DNA of 64,000 nt from an uncultured Clostridia bacterium (GCA_947649615.1 CANSSG010000001.1:62001-126000); one strand, 5' to 3'. Numbered from the stretch's first letter, positions 51,477 to 60,683 are shown. The notes: a model not told the origin generated them from the letters alone. Numbers and translations are program-made.

Positions 51477-52508
51477 ATGATTGTCATACTTCCGGAAAAC
51501 CCGCCATACAGCGGCAGGCTGCGGGACTTCCTGTCCCCCCTGCTGCCGGAGGGCAGCGGGTGGCTGACGGCGGCGGAGGGCCTGACCGGCCTGGCCGGGG
51601 AAAAGTTGCTGTTTGCGGTAGCCCTGGACGAGAGCGGCTGCGGGCTGGAGTATTACCGGATGCTGTCCGTTTTGCGGCGCGGCGGCGGGCGTTTGGCGGG
51701 CTGCACGGCAGGGGTGGTAGTCACCGGCCAAGGGGAACTGTACACCAAGGACGTAGCCCGGGACCTGGTGCTGGCGGCAAATCTGGCGGGCTGCGCCTTT
51801 ATAGGGCGGCCGCTGGTAGAAGCCACCGGCTCCCTGCGCAATTTCCGCGTCCAGGCGGAGATTCACGGCACCGACGAAGCGTCGGCGTTCCGCATGGCGG
51901 CAGAGGAACTTCTCACCCGCCTGCTGCACCGCCCGCCGCCGCCCCCGGTGCGGAAGCTGCTGGCCCTCCACGCGTCCACCCGCTCCACCAGCAACACCCT
52001 GGCTCTCTGGGAGATGGTCCGGCGGAACCTGCCCGGGGAGATAGAGGTTCAGGAGTTGTGCCTGCGGAACAACACGGTGGCGGACTGCAACGGCTGCGCG
52101 TACACGACCTGTCTCCATTTTGGGGAGCAGGGGGGCTGTTTCTACGGCGGGCCGATGGTGGACGAAGTATTCCCCGCCGTACGGGCCTGCGACGCGCTGG
52201 TCATGCTGTGCGCGAATTATAACGACGCCTTGTCGGCCAATCTGACCGCATTTGTCAACCGCCTGACGGCCCTATTCCGCCAGAGTCGTTTTTATGACAA
52301 GCGCCTATACGGCCTGATTGTCTCCGGCTACTCCGGCGGCGACCTGCTGGCGAGGCAGTTGATATCCAGCCTGAACATGAACAAGAGTTTTTATCTGCCG
52401 CCGCGTTTCTGTATGCTGGAGACCGCCAACGAGAAGGGGAGCCTGGCCAAGCTTCCCGGCGTAGCGGAGCGGGGCGCGGCGTTTGCCAGGGCGATGATGG
52501 AATCATAA
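51477..52508 (+). CDS. NAD(P)H-dependent FMN reductase-like flavoprotein, duplicated
   Basis: 343 residues. The C-terminal half is a flavodoxin-fold NADPH-dependent FMN reductase: LLALHASTRSTSNTLALWEM (phosphate loop), DCNGCAYTTC (Cys pair), VMLCANYNDALSANLTAFVN. The N-terminal 150 residues look like a degenerate related domain (LLFAVALDESGCGLEYYRML). The role is unknown. It begins 5 nt after the PII gene, with a weak ribosome-binding site, so it is translationally linked to it. Terminator follows. Confidence 0.8.
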   Translation: MIVILPENPPYSGRLRDFLSPLLPEGSGWLTAAEGLTGLAGEKLLFAVALDESGCGLEYYRMLSVLRRGGGRLAGCTAGVVVTGQGELYTKDVARDLVLAANLAGCAFIGRPLVEATGSLRNFRVQAEIHGTDEASAFRMAAEELLTRLLHRPPPPPVRKLLALHASTRSTSNTLALWEMVRRNLPGEIEVQELCLRNNTVADCNGCAYTTCLHFGEQGGCFYGGPMVDEVFPAVRACDALVMLCANYNDALSANLTAFVNRLTALFRQSRFYDKRLYGLIVSGYSGGDLLARQLISSLNMNKSFYLPPRFCMLETANEKGSLAKLPGVAERGAAFARAMMES

Positions 52509-52540
52509 GAACCGCCGGACTAGAAAGTCCGGCGGTTCTG
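52509..52540. terminator. Bidirectional terminator
   Basis: AGAACCGCCGGACT-AGAA-AGTCCGGCGGTTCT, 14-bp perfect stem between the converging flavoprotein and dCMP deaminase genes. Confidence 0.75.
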
Positions 52541-52547
52541 CGTGTCC

Positions 52548-53036
52548 TCATTCCCCATCCTGTTCCGGCAGCGTATCGTCGCCTTGAATCCAATCCCGCA
52601 CATCCGTAACCTCGTACGTCCCCGGCCCGGTCCGCGCGATGACCTTTTCCAATCCGGCATTGATGATCATCCGCCTGCACATGGAGCAGGAGGACGTATC
52701 ATGCAGCAGTTCGCCGGTAGCGGCATTTTTCCCCGCCAGGTAAAGGGTTCCGCCGGCCATATCCCTGCGCGCGGCGGAGATAATGGCGTTTGCTTCCGCA
52801 TGGACGGAGCGGCACAGCTCATACCGCTGGCCCTGGGGGACGTTCATCGCTTCCCTGGTGCAGCGGCCCAAATCCACGCAGTTTTTCCGTCCTCTTGGCG
52901 CCCCATTGTAGCCGGTGGATATGATCTCGTCATTTTTGACGATAATCGCGCCATAGCACCGCCGCAGGCAGGTAGCCCTGCCTATGACGGTCTCCGCAAT
53001 ATCCAAGTAGTAGTTCTCTTTACTGATCCTTTCCAT
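52548..53036 (-). CDS. Deoxycytidylate deaminase
   Basis: 162-residue zinc enzyme making dUMP from dCMP for dTMP synthesis (ComEB type). Zinc and catalytic residues are in VHAEANAI (His, Glu) and SCSMCRRMI (two Cys). The usual Pro before the first Cys is replaced by Ser. The N-terminal zinc/structural residues in RRCYGAIIVKNDEIISTGYN-like stretch are typical. Start ATG follows AGGAGGGG. Stands alone between two terminators. Confidence 0.9.
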   Translation of the reverse strand: MERISKENYYLDIAETVIGRATCLRRCYGAIIVKNDEIISTGYNGAPRGRKNCVDLGRCTREAMNVPQGQRYELCRSVHAEANAIISAARRDMAGGTLYLAGKNAATGELLHDTSSCSMCRRMIINAGLEKVIARTGPGTYEVTDVRDWIQGDDTLPEQDGE

Positions 53037-53118
53037 AATCCCCCTCCTGAAATGATGGTAATAGCGTCACAGGCTGTCCCAAAAGCCCTCCCCAGGCGTA
53101 AATAAAGGCGGATTTTGC

Positions 53119-54609
53119 CTACTCCCCCCGGATTTCCGCCATCTCGTGGAAAACCGGCCGCAGCGCGGGAAACAGCTTCCGCCACAACTGGTAGCGTTTT
53201 TCATAGGCCGCCGTTAAGGCGGCGTCCGGGTAAGCGGCGCCCCGGACCTTGACCAGCGTCCCGGCGCAGTGCTTCACGCTGGGATACGCGCCGCAGGCCA
53301 CCGCCGCCAGCATTGCGCCGCCGTATCCGGGTCCTTGCTCCGTCTGGGGCAGTTCCAGGGGAATCCCCAGCACATTTGCCAGGATCGTCCGCCACAGGGG
53401 GCTTTTCGCCCCGCCGCCGCAGATGCGGCTGGAATGGATTTCGACGCCCTGCGCCCGTGCGGTTTCCACGCAGTCCCGGATGGCGAAGGCCACGCCCTCC
53501 AGTACGGCCTGGGTCAAGTCCGCCCTGCCGGAATCCATCCGCAGTCCAACAAACGCCCCCCGGGCGGATGGGTCGTTGTGGGGGCTGCGCTCCCCCATGA
53601 GGTAGGGGAGATAATACACGTCGTTGCGTCCCAGCCGTTTGGGGTCGATTTTTGCTTCTTCGCCCTGGTAATCGCCGGTACCCAGGATGTCCTCCTGCCA
53701 CCATTTGTTGCAGGACGCCGCCGACAGGATGCACCCCATCAGATGGAAGCCGCCGCCAGCGTGGACAAAGGAATGGAGGGCGTTCTGCTTGTCCACGCCG
53801 AAGGAATCGCTGGTAATAAACACGGTGCCGGAGGTGCCAAGGGAGATGTTGCAGCAGCCGCCGCCCACCACGCCGCAGCCCACGGCGGCGGCGGCGTTAT
53901 CGCCCGCCCCCGCGCAGACCACGGTATCCTCCCGCAGCCCCAGCTTAGCGGCGGCGTCCGGCAGCAGACGCCCCACCGGCTCCCAGCTTTCATAGAGCCT
54001 GGGCAGATGTTCTTCCTTTATCCCGCAGATGTCCAGCATCTCCCGGCTCCAACGTTTATGCGCCACATCCAGCAGCAGCGTCCCGGAAGCGTCGGAGTAA
54101 TCGGTGCAGTGGACGCCGGTCAGCCGGTAGTTGATGTAATCCTTGGGCAGCATGATTTTGCGGATGCGGGCAAACAGCTCCGGCTCGTTCTCCCGCATCC
54201 ACAGCAGCTTCGGCGCGGTGAACCCCGCAAAGGCGATGTTGGCGGTATACCGGCTCAGCGTCTCCCGCCCAACGGTATCGTTAAGGAATTCCACCTGCTT
54301 CTGCGTCCGCCCGTCGTTCCAGAGTATAGCGGGCCGGATTACCGCCCCGTTTTCATCCAAGGCCACCAGCCCATGCATCTGGCCGCCCGCGCCGATGCCC
54401 CGGACCTGGGCGGCGTCAAAGCCGTCCAGCAGCGCCGGAACGCCGTCCAGGACGGCGCTCCACCAGTCCTCCGGATTCTGCTGGCTCCAGCCGGGGCGGG
54501 GGAACTCGATTGGGTATTCCCTGCTGGCGATGTTCAAAATCTCCCCGCCGCTGTCCATCAGCAGGAGCTTCACAGCGGAGGTTCCTAAATCAATACCAAT
54601 CGTATACAT
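53119..54609 (-). CDS. xylB: Xylulokinase, FGGY carbohydrate kinase family
   Basis: Phosphorylates D-xylulose to xylulose 5-phosphate. 496 residues: N-terminal MYTIGIDLGTSAVKLLLMDS, catalytic base Asp in ILWNDGRT region and DYSDASGTLLLDV, ATP-domain CAGAGDNAAAAVGCGVV and the FGGY-like RICGGGAKSPLWRTILANVL. XylB assignment over other FGGY kinases rests on overall sequence. Start ATG at 54609 follows GAAAGGA; a longer frame is unsupported. No xylose isomerase or transporter is adjacent. Confidence 0.88.
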   Translation of the reverse strand: MYTIGIDLGTSAVKLLLMDSGGEILNIASREYPIEFPRPGWSQQNPEDWWSAVLDGVPALLDGFDAAQVRGIGAGGQMHGLVALDENGAVIRPAILWNDGRTQKQVEFLNDTVGRETLSRYTANIAFAGFTAPKLLWMRENEPELFARIRKIMLPKDYINYRLTGVHCTDYSDASGTLLLDVAHKRWSREMLDICGIKEEHLPRLYESWEPVGRLLPDAAAKLGLREDTVVCAGAGDNAAAAVGCGVVGGGCCNISLGTSGTVFITSDSFGVDKQNALHSFVHAGGGFHLMGCILSAASCNKWWQEDILGTGDYQGEEAKIDPKRLGRNDVYYLPYLMGERSPHNDPSARGAFVGLRMDSGRADLTQAVLEGVAFAIRDCVETARAQGVEIHSSRICGGGAKSPLWRTILANVLGIPLELPQTEQGPGYGGAMLAAVACGAYPSVKHCAGTLVKVRGAAYPDAALTAAYEKRYQLWRKLFPALRPVFHEMAEIRGE

Positions 54610-54780
54610 AGCGCAAATCCTTTCTCCATTGATATAGCTGCCTTTATAGTATCCCATTCCGCCGCCCAATGCAAGCCGTTTGGCGGAATTTGCACCGTCC
54701 CCGCCCGGATTTATTCTTGCAATTTATCCATTTTCATGGTAAACTTTCACAGTCATTTCACGTTTATAGGAGAAATCCCG

Positions 54781-56061
54781 ATGGAACTTTTACCCATATA
54801 TCAGTCCTTCGGCATCAGCGGCGGCGTTCTGGCCCGGGGGGAGGAGATCGTGGAGAGGCTGGCCCCCCGCTTCCGCGCCATCGACAAAACCGCCGAGTAC
54901 AACCAGGCCAAGGTCCTTCTGGCGATGCAGCGCAGCCGGATAGGCGCCAACCACTTTGCGGCCACCACGGGCTACGGCTACGACGACGACGGCCGGGAGC
55001 GCCTGGAAAAGGTCTACGCCGCGGTATTCCATACGGAGGCGGCCTTGGTGCGCCCGCAGATCACCTGCGGCACCCACGCCCTGACCGTTGCGCTTTCAGC
55101 GAATCTTCTGCCGGGGGACGAGCTGCTCTCCCCGGTGGGCCTGCCCTACGACACCTTACAGGAGGTCATCGGCATCCGCCCCTCCCCCTGCTCCCTGGCG
55201 GAGTATGGCGTGGCCTACCGCCAGGCGGATTTGAAGCCGGACGGCAGCTTTGACTATGACGCCATCCGCGCCGCCATCAACAGCCGGACAAAGCTGGTGA
55301 CGATTCAGCGCAGCAAGGGCTATGCCACCCGCCCCTCCTTTTCCGTAGCGCAGATTGGTGAATTGATAGCATTTTGCAAGAGCGTCAAGCCGGACGTCAT
55401 CTGCATGGTGGATAACTGCTACGGCGAATTTGTAGACACGGTAGAGCCATCGGACGCCGGGGCTGACATGGTGGTAGGGAGCTTGATCAAAAACCCCGGC
55501 GGCGGCCTGGCACCCATTGGCGGCTATATCTGCGGGACGCAGGCGTGTGTAGACCGCTGCGCCTACCGTCTCTCCGCCCCCGGCCTGGGCCAGGAGGTGG
55601 GCGCAAACCTGGGCATCCTCCCCGCCTTTTACCAGGGCTTTTTCCTGGCCCCCACGGTTGTGGCCGGCGCCTTGAAGGGCGCGATTTTCGCCGCCAATCT
55701 TTATGAGGGCCTGGGCTTCCGCTGCATCCCCGGCGCGTCGGAGCCGCGCAATGACATCATCCAGGCGGTGGAACTTGGCAGCGAAGCGGCGATGTGCGCC
55801 TTCTGTGCGGGCATCCAGGGCGCGGCTCCGGTAGACAGCTTCGCATCCCCGGTCCCCGGCAGCATGCCCGGGTATGACAGCAAGGTCATCATGGCTGCGG
55901 GGGCCTTTGTCCAGGGCAGCAGCATCGAGTTGAGCGCCGACGGACCCATCCGCCCGCCCTACGCGGTATATTTCCAAGGCGGACTGACCTGGCAGCATGC
56001 CAAGCTGGGGATTCTGCTGTCGCTGCAAAAGATGATAGACAGCGGGGTAGCCGCACTGTGA
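54781..56061 (+). CDS. Methionine gamma-lyase-like PLP enzyme (aluminium-resistance family)
   Basis: 426-residue fold-type I PLP protein. The cofactor Lys is in GSLIKNPGGGLAPIGGYI; upstream ICMVDNCYGEFVD holds the PLP Asp. The family (YnbB-like) is annotated variously as methionine gamma-lyase or aluminium resistance protein and its true reaction is unclear. N-terminus QAKVLLAMQRSRIGANHFAA, then TTGYGYDDDGRERLEKVYA is diagnostic. Start ATG at 54781 follows TAGGAG. In many Firmicutes it neighbours hfq, miaA or lexA. Confidence 0.88.
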   Translation: MELLPIYQSFGISGGVLARGEEIVERLAPRFRAIDKTAEYNQAKVLLAMQRSRIGANHFAATTGYGYDDDGRERLEKVYAAVFHTEAALVRPQITCGTHALTVALSANLLPGDELLSPVGLPYDTLQEVIGIRPSPCSLAEYGVAYRQADLKPDGSFDYDAIRAAINSRTKLVTIQRSKGYATRPSFSVAQIGELIAFCKSVKPDVICMVDNCYGEFVDTVEPSDAGADMVVGSLIKNPGGGLAPIGGYICGTQACVDRCAYRLSAPGLGQEVGANLGILPAFYQGFFLAPTVVAGALKGAIFAANLYEGLGFRCIPGASEPRNDIIQAVELGSEAAMCAFCAGIQGAAPVDSFASPVPGSMPGYDSKVIMAAGAFVQGSSIELSADGPIRPPYAVYFQGGLTWQHAKLGILLSLQKMIDSGVAAL

Positions 56062-56160
56062 GACGGGGAACAGCCAACCGTTATTTCCGGCGCAGGCCTC
56101 CTCCGGCGCACATTTCGGAATAAGGACAAAAAAACGAAATGTGTAAAGGAGAGAAATTAT

Positions 56161-57069
56161 ATGTGGTTTTGGCTTGCGATTATTGCACTATTGTGCTGGA
56201 GCGGATCGGACTTATTTTCGAAAATAGGGTGCCGGGACGCATCTGACAAATACAGCCACTTGAAAATGGTCATGGCCGTGGGCGCAGTCATGGGCCTTCA
56301 CGCCTGCTACGAGATTTTTGCAGGCGGCGTAGAGATTAATCTGGGCATTCTGCTGACCTACCTGCCGGTATCGCTGCTGTACATCCTGTCCATGGCCTTA
56401 GGCTACCTTGGCCTGCGGTATATTGAACTGAGCGTATCCTCCCCCATCTGCAACTCCTCCGGTGCGCTGGTAGCGGTTATGACGCTGCTGTTTGTCGGGG
56501 CGGAGGACTATTCCCCTCTGGCATTGTTTGCGGTCGCGCTGGTGTGCGTAGGGGCCATCGGCCTGGGGGTCGTAGACTCCACGGAGGACGCGGCGCTGCG
56601 CGCCGCCCGCCAGCAGGCGGGCAACTACAAATATGCCAAAAGCTGGGTGGCCCTGGCCCTGCCGGTAGCCTACTGCGTCCTGGACGCGGCGGGTACCTTT
56701 GCGGATAACCGGGTGCTGGAGACGCTCAACGAGGACAGCGCCAACGTAGCCTACGAGTTGACCTTCCTCTGCGCGGCGGCGGTATGCTTTATTTACGCGG
56801 TTGTGATTAAGAAGGACCGTCTCATTCCCAGGATGGAGGCCCCCAAGTATGCCGGCGCGGTTTTCGAGACGGCGGGCCAGTTCGCGTACATTTACGCCAT
56901 CGCGGACACGGAGCACTTAGCCATGTCCGCGCCGATCATCTCATCCTACTGCGCGGCGTCGGTGCTGTGGAGCCGGATTTTCCTCAAGGAGAAGCTGTCC
57001 TGGAAACACTATGGGATGATCATCCTGATTGTTGCAGGCATCGCGATCATGGGCGTCCTGGATCTATAA
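56161..57069 (+). CDS. EamA/DMT-family transporter
   Basis: 302 residues, about ten transmembrane helices in two EamA repeats. First repeat: MWFWLAIIALLCWSGSDLFS to VVDSTE; second starts YAKSWVALALPVAYCVLDAA and ends LSWKHYGMIILIVAGIAIMG. The end of each half carries the conserved glycine-rich helix. Probable metabolite efflux; no substrate can be inferred. Start ATG follows AAAGGAG. Ends 260 nt before rplS; the gap holds only the rplS promoter. Confidence 0.88.
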   Translation: MWFWLAIIALLCWSGSDLFSKIGCRDASDKYSHLKMVMAVGAVMGLHACYEIFAGGVEINLGILLTYLPVSLLYILSMALGYLGLRYIELSVSSPICNSSGALVAVMTLLFVGAEDYSPLALFAVALVCVGAIGLGVVDSTEDAALRAARQQAGNYKYAKSWVALALPVAYCVLDAAGTFADNRVLETLNEDSANVAYELTFLCAAAVCFIYAVVIKKDRLIPRMEAPKYAGAVFETAGQFAYIYAIADTEHLAMSAPIISSYCAASVLWSRIFLKEKLSWKHYGMIILIVAGIAIMGVLDL

Positions 57070-57199
57070 TGCTGTTTGCTGCTAAAAAACCTGAAAAGTT
57101 TTTACTGCGGGTTATACGCCGCAGGGCGGCCCCGAGAAAAGTATTGACAGCCTTCCCGGCGGGAGTATCGAGGAAACCGGCAGATTATCAAAAAAAACC

Positions 57200-57228
57200 T
57201 TGCATTTTTCTGGCTGATATGGTATTCT
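57200..57228 (+). promoter_or_regulatory. Promoter of rplS
   Basis: TTGCAT, 17-nt spacer, TATTCT, about 100 nt before the start codon. No L19 autoregulatory structure could be recognised in the leader. Confidence 0.6.
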
Positions 57229-57328
57229 ATCATGGCGATAAAGGGCGGTCCTCTGCCAAGGCGCGGAGCAAAGTCTCCCTGCGCCGCCAAAATTGTTAAG
57301 AACGCCTATAAATTAGGAGGAAAAATCC

Positions 57329-57667
57329 ATGGATCTCATTAAAGAACTGACCAAATCCCAGATCAAGGAAATGCCCGCCGTCCAGGTCGGCGACACCGTG
57401 AAGGTACATGTCAAGGTCAAGGAAGGCGCCCGCGAGCGCATCCAGGTATACGAAGGCATTGTCATCGCCAAGAAGCACGGGGGCATTGAGGAGACGATTA
57501 CCGTCCGCCGCGTGTCTTACGGCATCGGCGTGGAGAAGGTATTCCCGCTGCACTCTCCCACCATCGACAAGATCGAGGTAGTCCGCCACGGCGTTGTGCG
57601 CAGAGCGAAGCTCTACTATCTGCGCGACCGCGTAGGCAAGGCTGCGAAGGTCCGCGAGAAGCTTTAA
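57329..57667 (+). CDS. rplS: 50S ribosomal protein L19
   Basis: 112 residues at the 30S/50S interface. Sequence shows the family core: [53 protein letters not shown]. Start ATG follows TAGGAGG. It is transcribed alone here, without rpsP-rimM-trmD upstream, and ends at a strong terminator. Confidence 0.98.
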   Translation: MDLIKELTKSQIKEMPAVQVGDTVKVHVKVKEGARERIQVYEGIVIAKKHGGIEETITVRRVSYGIGVEKVFPLHSPTIDKIEVVRHGVVRRAKLYYLRDRVGKAAKVREKL

Positions 57668-57678
57668 TCCCTCAAGGA

Positions 57679-57713
57679 AGCGTCCGGCAGGATATCCTGC
57701 CGGACGCTTTTTC
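57679..57713 (+). terminator. Terminator of rplS
   Basis: A 30-bp perfect palindrome centred on GGATATCC (outer arms AGCGTCCGGC and complement) followed by TTTTT, eleven nt after the stop codon. Confidence 0.9.
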
Positions 57714-57768
57714 GTGTCAAAAAACACAAAACACCTCACCACCACCTGCGCAGGGCGGCTGCTGTGCG

Positions 57769-58227
57769 CTACGCCAAATACTTCGAGAGGACTTCCATCT
57801 GGTTTTTTGCCCTAATCCCAGGCGATTTCCGGTATCCCCTGGCGAGATAAAATCCCACGGCGTTATCAGCGGTAAGCAGTGCGTGGAAAACGCCGCGTTG
57901 GACAAAATACTGCTCCGCCGCCACCAAGAGCATGGTTCCAATCCCACGGGACCGGCGGGCGGGATCCACCCAGAATTCACGGATAAACCCCAAATCCTCC
58001 TCCAGGAACCAGTTAGAGAACCCGGTCAATTGGAATTGGAGAAACGCCGCCGCACCGCCGCCGTCCGCCGGCAGGAGGTATGCCAGGTTGTTTCCCTCCC
58101 GGTTCATCTCGTCAAACAGCCCGTCCCAATCGGACACATGAATATCCAGTTCCGCAAAATACTGTTGAAAGGCGCTGCGAAAGCGAACATCCGAAAAATC
58201 AGAGAGCAGGATCAAATTGGTATTCAT
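57769..58227 (-). CDS. GNAT-family N-acetyltransferase
   Basis: 152 residues. Acetyl-CoA loop is RRSRGIGTMLLVAAEQY; upstream strand LGFIREFWVDPA and the C-terminal ALLTADNAVGFYLARGY are typical of the family. Substrate unknown. Start ATG at 58227 follows AAAGGAG at 8 nt; the longer frame covers an attenuator-like hairpin and is rejected. Confidence 0.88.
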   Translation of the reverse strand: MNTNLILLSDFSDVRFRSAFQQYFAELDIHVSDWDGLFDEMNREGNNLAYLLPADGGGAAAFLQFQLTGFSNWFLEEDLGFIREFWVDPARRSRGIGTMLLVAAEQYFVQRGVFHALLTADNAVGFYLARGYRKSPGIRAKNQMEVLSKYLA

Positions 58228-58258
58228 ACAAAAAACTCCTTTTCGCGGCAAAACAAAA

Positions 58259-58282
58259 GACGTTCCCGAAAACGGGAACGTC
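58259..58282 (-). promoter_or_regulatory. Attenuator-like hairpin before the acetyltransferase
   Basis: On the minus strand GACGTTCCCG-TTTT-CGGGAACGTC is followed directly by TTTTGTTTT, a terminator-type hairpin in the leader 32 nt before the start codon. Upstream there is no obvious gene for it to terminate. Confidence 0.5.
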
Positions 58283-58424
58283 AATTTCCACATCCAGCGG
58301 CCTGCGCTGCCGCGTTAAGGCGTAGAGGATGGATGACAGAGAATCCCGAATCGGATCATATTCATATCATCCACCTGCCTTTCTGTACAAATACCATACC
58401 AGAAAAGCGCGGCATTGTCAACCC

Positions 58425-59204
58425 CTACTGCCATGCGGCCCTGGCTGGATTTCTGGGGGCGGTGCGGTAAAACTTCAAGCCGGTATGCCCGACGACCAGG
58501 CATCCATCCAAGCTTCGCTTCTCCGTAATGCCGAAGTATTCCCGCAGCTCCGGGTCTCCCTCGATAGCCCTGGCGGCGAACCCGCAGTACAACGCGCCCA
58601 GCCCCAGCGCGTGGGCCATCAGTTCCATATTGGCCAGCGCCAGCCCGCCGTCGGGCCTGACCTCGGAGGTAACGGCAATCATTTGATTTCCGCCGTAAAA
58701 CAAGGTATCCGGCTGGCCGGGGCCGGCCAAATAATTTTCATACCGCCTATAGAGCAGCTTCCGCCCATTCTCCTGCGCCATCCTGGCGAAAGCTTTCCAG
58801 ATTTTAGGCCGCAGCGTCTCAAACTCCCGGTCCAGGACGGTAAACCCAACGCTCTGGCTGTTAGAGCTGGTAGGGGCGCACCGCCCGGCGTCCAGCAGCA
58901 TTTCCAGTTCCTTTCGACTGGCCTTTTCCCCGGAAAAGCGCCGGATGCTCCGCCGGAACCGCATAGCGTTCAGCAGTACGCGGGGGTCCAATTCGAAGGA
59001 AGCAGGGTCAAATTCCACCGGCGCTTCCAGCCCCGGCATAGCCGTAGCGCCTGTGGGGCAGACCGCCACGCACTGTCCGCAGCCAAAGCACCAGGTTTTA
59101 TTGCACCTGCAAGTCCCGTCCTCGTTCAACACAATGGCATGGACGGCGCAGTTCTCCTTGCAAATCCCGCACCCCGTACAGAGAGAAGAATTTATTTCGA
59201 CCAT
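58425..59204 (-). CDS. Nitroreductase fused to 2[4Fe-4S] ferredoxin domain
   Basis: 259 residues. Residues 1-60 form a two-cluster ferredoxin (CTGCGICKENCA and CFGCGQCVAVCP). Residues 80-259 are an FMN nitroreductase domain (RRSIRRFSGEKASRKELEML, APTSSNSQSVGF, ANMELMAHALGLGALYCGFA). Such fusions can pass electrons from reduced ferredoxin to flavin, reducing nitro or quinone compounds, though natural substrates are unknown. Start ATG follows AAGGAGAC. Monocistronic. Confidence 0.92.
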   Translation of the reverse strand: MVEINSSLCTGCGICKENCAVHAIVLNEDGTCRCNKTWCFGCGQCVAVCPTGATAMPGLEAPVEFDPASFELDPRVLLNAMRFRRSIRRFSGEKASRKELEMLLDAGRCAPTSSNSQSVGFTVLDREFETLRPKIWKAFARMAQENGRKLLYRRYENYLAGPGQPDTLFYGGNQMIAVTSEVRPDGGLALANMELMAHALGLGALYCGFAARAIEGDPELREYFGITEKRSLDGCLVVGHTGLKFYRTAPRNPARAAWQ

Positions 59205-59321
59205 AATATGTCTCCTTGCTTATATTTTGCATGTAATTGGCCTGTTTATTATACTACGCCCGTCCCCTGCAATCAACCCTCATGTTTGCCCGGGCAAGAA
59301 CCGCCCTTCTTACCCCACATA

Positions 59322-59357
59322 TAAAAATTCTGCTCCCCCGGCTTCCGCCGGAGAAGC
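59322..59357 (-). terminator. Terminator after the recA operon
   Basis: On the minus strand GCTTCTCCGGC-GGAA-GCCGGGGGAGC (one mismatch) followed by AGAATTTTTAT, thirteen nt after the small membrane-protein gene. It would end the recA transcript. Confidence 0.65.
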
Positions 59358-59370
59358 AAAATTTGCCGTC

Positions 59371-59499
59371 CTACCGCCGCTCCCGCTTCTTCGCCAGAGC
59401 GATGACCGCCAGCACCAGGTTCTCTACCGCCAAACCTGCGGTGATGGTGATGGACGCGGCCAGTACGATCATGGATACGATACGCGCTTTCTTCAACAT
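59371..59499 (-). CDS. 42-residue membrane protein directly downstream of recA
   Basis: Sequence begins MLKKARIVSMIVLAASITIT and ends LAKKRERR: a basic N-terminus, one hydrophobic helix of about 20 residues, and a highly basic C-terminus. A good ribosome-binding site (AGGAGG) precedes the ATG at 59499. It lies 21 nt after the recA stop and before a terminator, so it is likely cotranscribed with recA. No family recognised. It is too short for most automatic annotation. Confidence 0.65.
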   Translation of the reverse strand: MLKKARIVSMIVLAASITITAGLAVENLVLAVIALAKKRERR

Positions 59500-59520
59500 G
59501 AGCTGTCCTCCTTCATCCGT

Positions 59521-60642
59521 TTACGCTTCGCTGTCATCGTTGTCGTCAAAATCATCGGCGGATACGTCCACCGCGCGCCCCGCCGCCTTGGCCGCCACTT
59601 GGGACTGGGCGCTCATCAGCTTGAAAAAGTCGCGGCGGATGGCCGCTTCCAGCTCGTCGGCTGTCTCGGGGTTGTCCTTTAGGTACTGCTTGGCGGCGTC
59701 GCGGCCTTGGCCCAGGCGCGTCTCGCCCATAGAGAACCAGGAGCCGGATTTTTGGATCAATTCCAATTTCACCGCCAAATCCAGCAGTTCGCCCAGACGG
59801 CTGATGCCCTCGCCGTACATAATGTCGAATTCCGCCTCCCGGAAGGGCGGCGCCATCTTATTTTTTACTACCTTCGCCTTCGTCCGGTTGCCTATCATCT
59901 CGCCGCCAGATTTCAGCGTTTCCACCCGGCGCACGTCGATGCGCACGGACGCATAAAATTTCAGTGCGCGGCCCCCGGTGGTAACCTCCGGGTTGCCGTA
60001 CATGACGCCCACCTTTTCGCGTAGCTGGTTGATGAAGACGACGACGCACTTGGTCTTGTTGATGGCTCCCGCAAGCTTCCGGAGGGCCTGGCTCATCAGG
60101 CGGGCGTGGAGACCCACATAGCTGTCGCCCATTTCACCCTCGATTTCGGCTCTCGGCACCAGGGCGGCTACGGAGTCTACCACGACTATGTCCAGCGCGC
60201 CGGAGCGCACCAGGGCTTCGGTAATCTCCAAGGCCTGCTCGCCGGTATCCGGCTGGGAAATCAGCAGATCGTCTATGTTCACCCCCAAAGCGCGGGCGTA
60301 GGTGGGGTCCAGCGCGTGTTCCGCGTCTACGAAGGCCGCCTCGCCGCCTGCCTTCTGGGCTTGGGCTGCAATGTGCAGGGCCAGGGTTGTTTTACCGGAG
60401 GACTCCGGGCCGTAAATCTCTATAATGCGCCCCTTTGGCACCCCGCCGATGCCCAGCGCCAAGTCCAGCGCAAGAGAACCGGTAGGGATGACCTCTACGT
60501 TCAGATTCGTCTGGTCGCCCAGGCGCATGATGGAGCCTTTGCCGTAGACCTTTTCGATGTTCTTCATGGCGGTCTGGATCGCTTCCTTCTTGTCGCTGGC
60601 TATGGAAGCGGTTTTGGTTAGCTTCTTGTCTTTTTCTGCCAT
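59521..60642 (-). CDS. recA: Recombinase RecA
   Basis: 373-residue ATPase for homologous recombination and for SOS induction by LexA cleavage. Walker [10 protein letters not shown] at residues 78-86, Walker [12 protein letters not shown], loops L1 ([13 protein letters not shown]) and L2 ([20 protein letters not shown]), acidic C-terminus ([11 protein letters not shown]). Start ATG follows GGGGAGAAGG. I see no clear LexA site in the 41 nt before it; only an AT-rich TATAAT-like stretch. It may share a transcript with the upstream HTH-nucleotidyltransferase gene. Confidence 0.98.
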   Translation of the reverse strand: MAEKDKKLTKTASIASDKKEAIQTAMKNIEKVYGKGSIMRLGDQTNLNVEVIPTGSLALDLALGIGGVPKGRIIEIYGPESSGKTTLALHIAAQAQKAGGEAAFVDAEHALDPTYARALGVNIDDLLISQPDTGEQALEITEALVRSGALDIVVVDSVAALVPRAEIEGEMGDSYVGLHARLMSQALRKLAGAINKTKCVVVFINQLREKVGVMYGNPEVTTGGRALKFYASVRIDVRRVETLKSGGEMIGNRTKAKVVKNKMAPPFREAEFDIMYGEGISRLGELLDLAVKLELIQKSGSWFSMGETRLGQGRDAAKQYLKDNPETADELEAAIRRDFFKLMSAQSQVAAKAAGRAVDVSADDFDDNDDSEA

Positions 60643-60683
60643 GGTCCTTCTCCCCTTATGTTCATTTTATTTCCATTTTTCAT

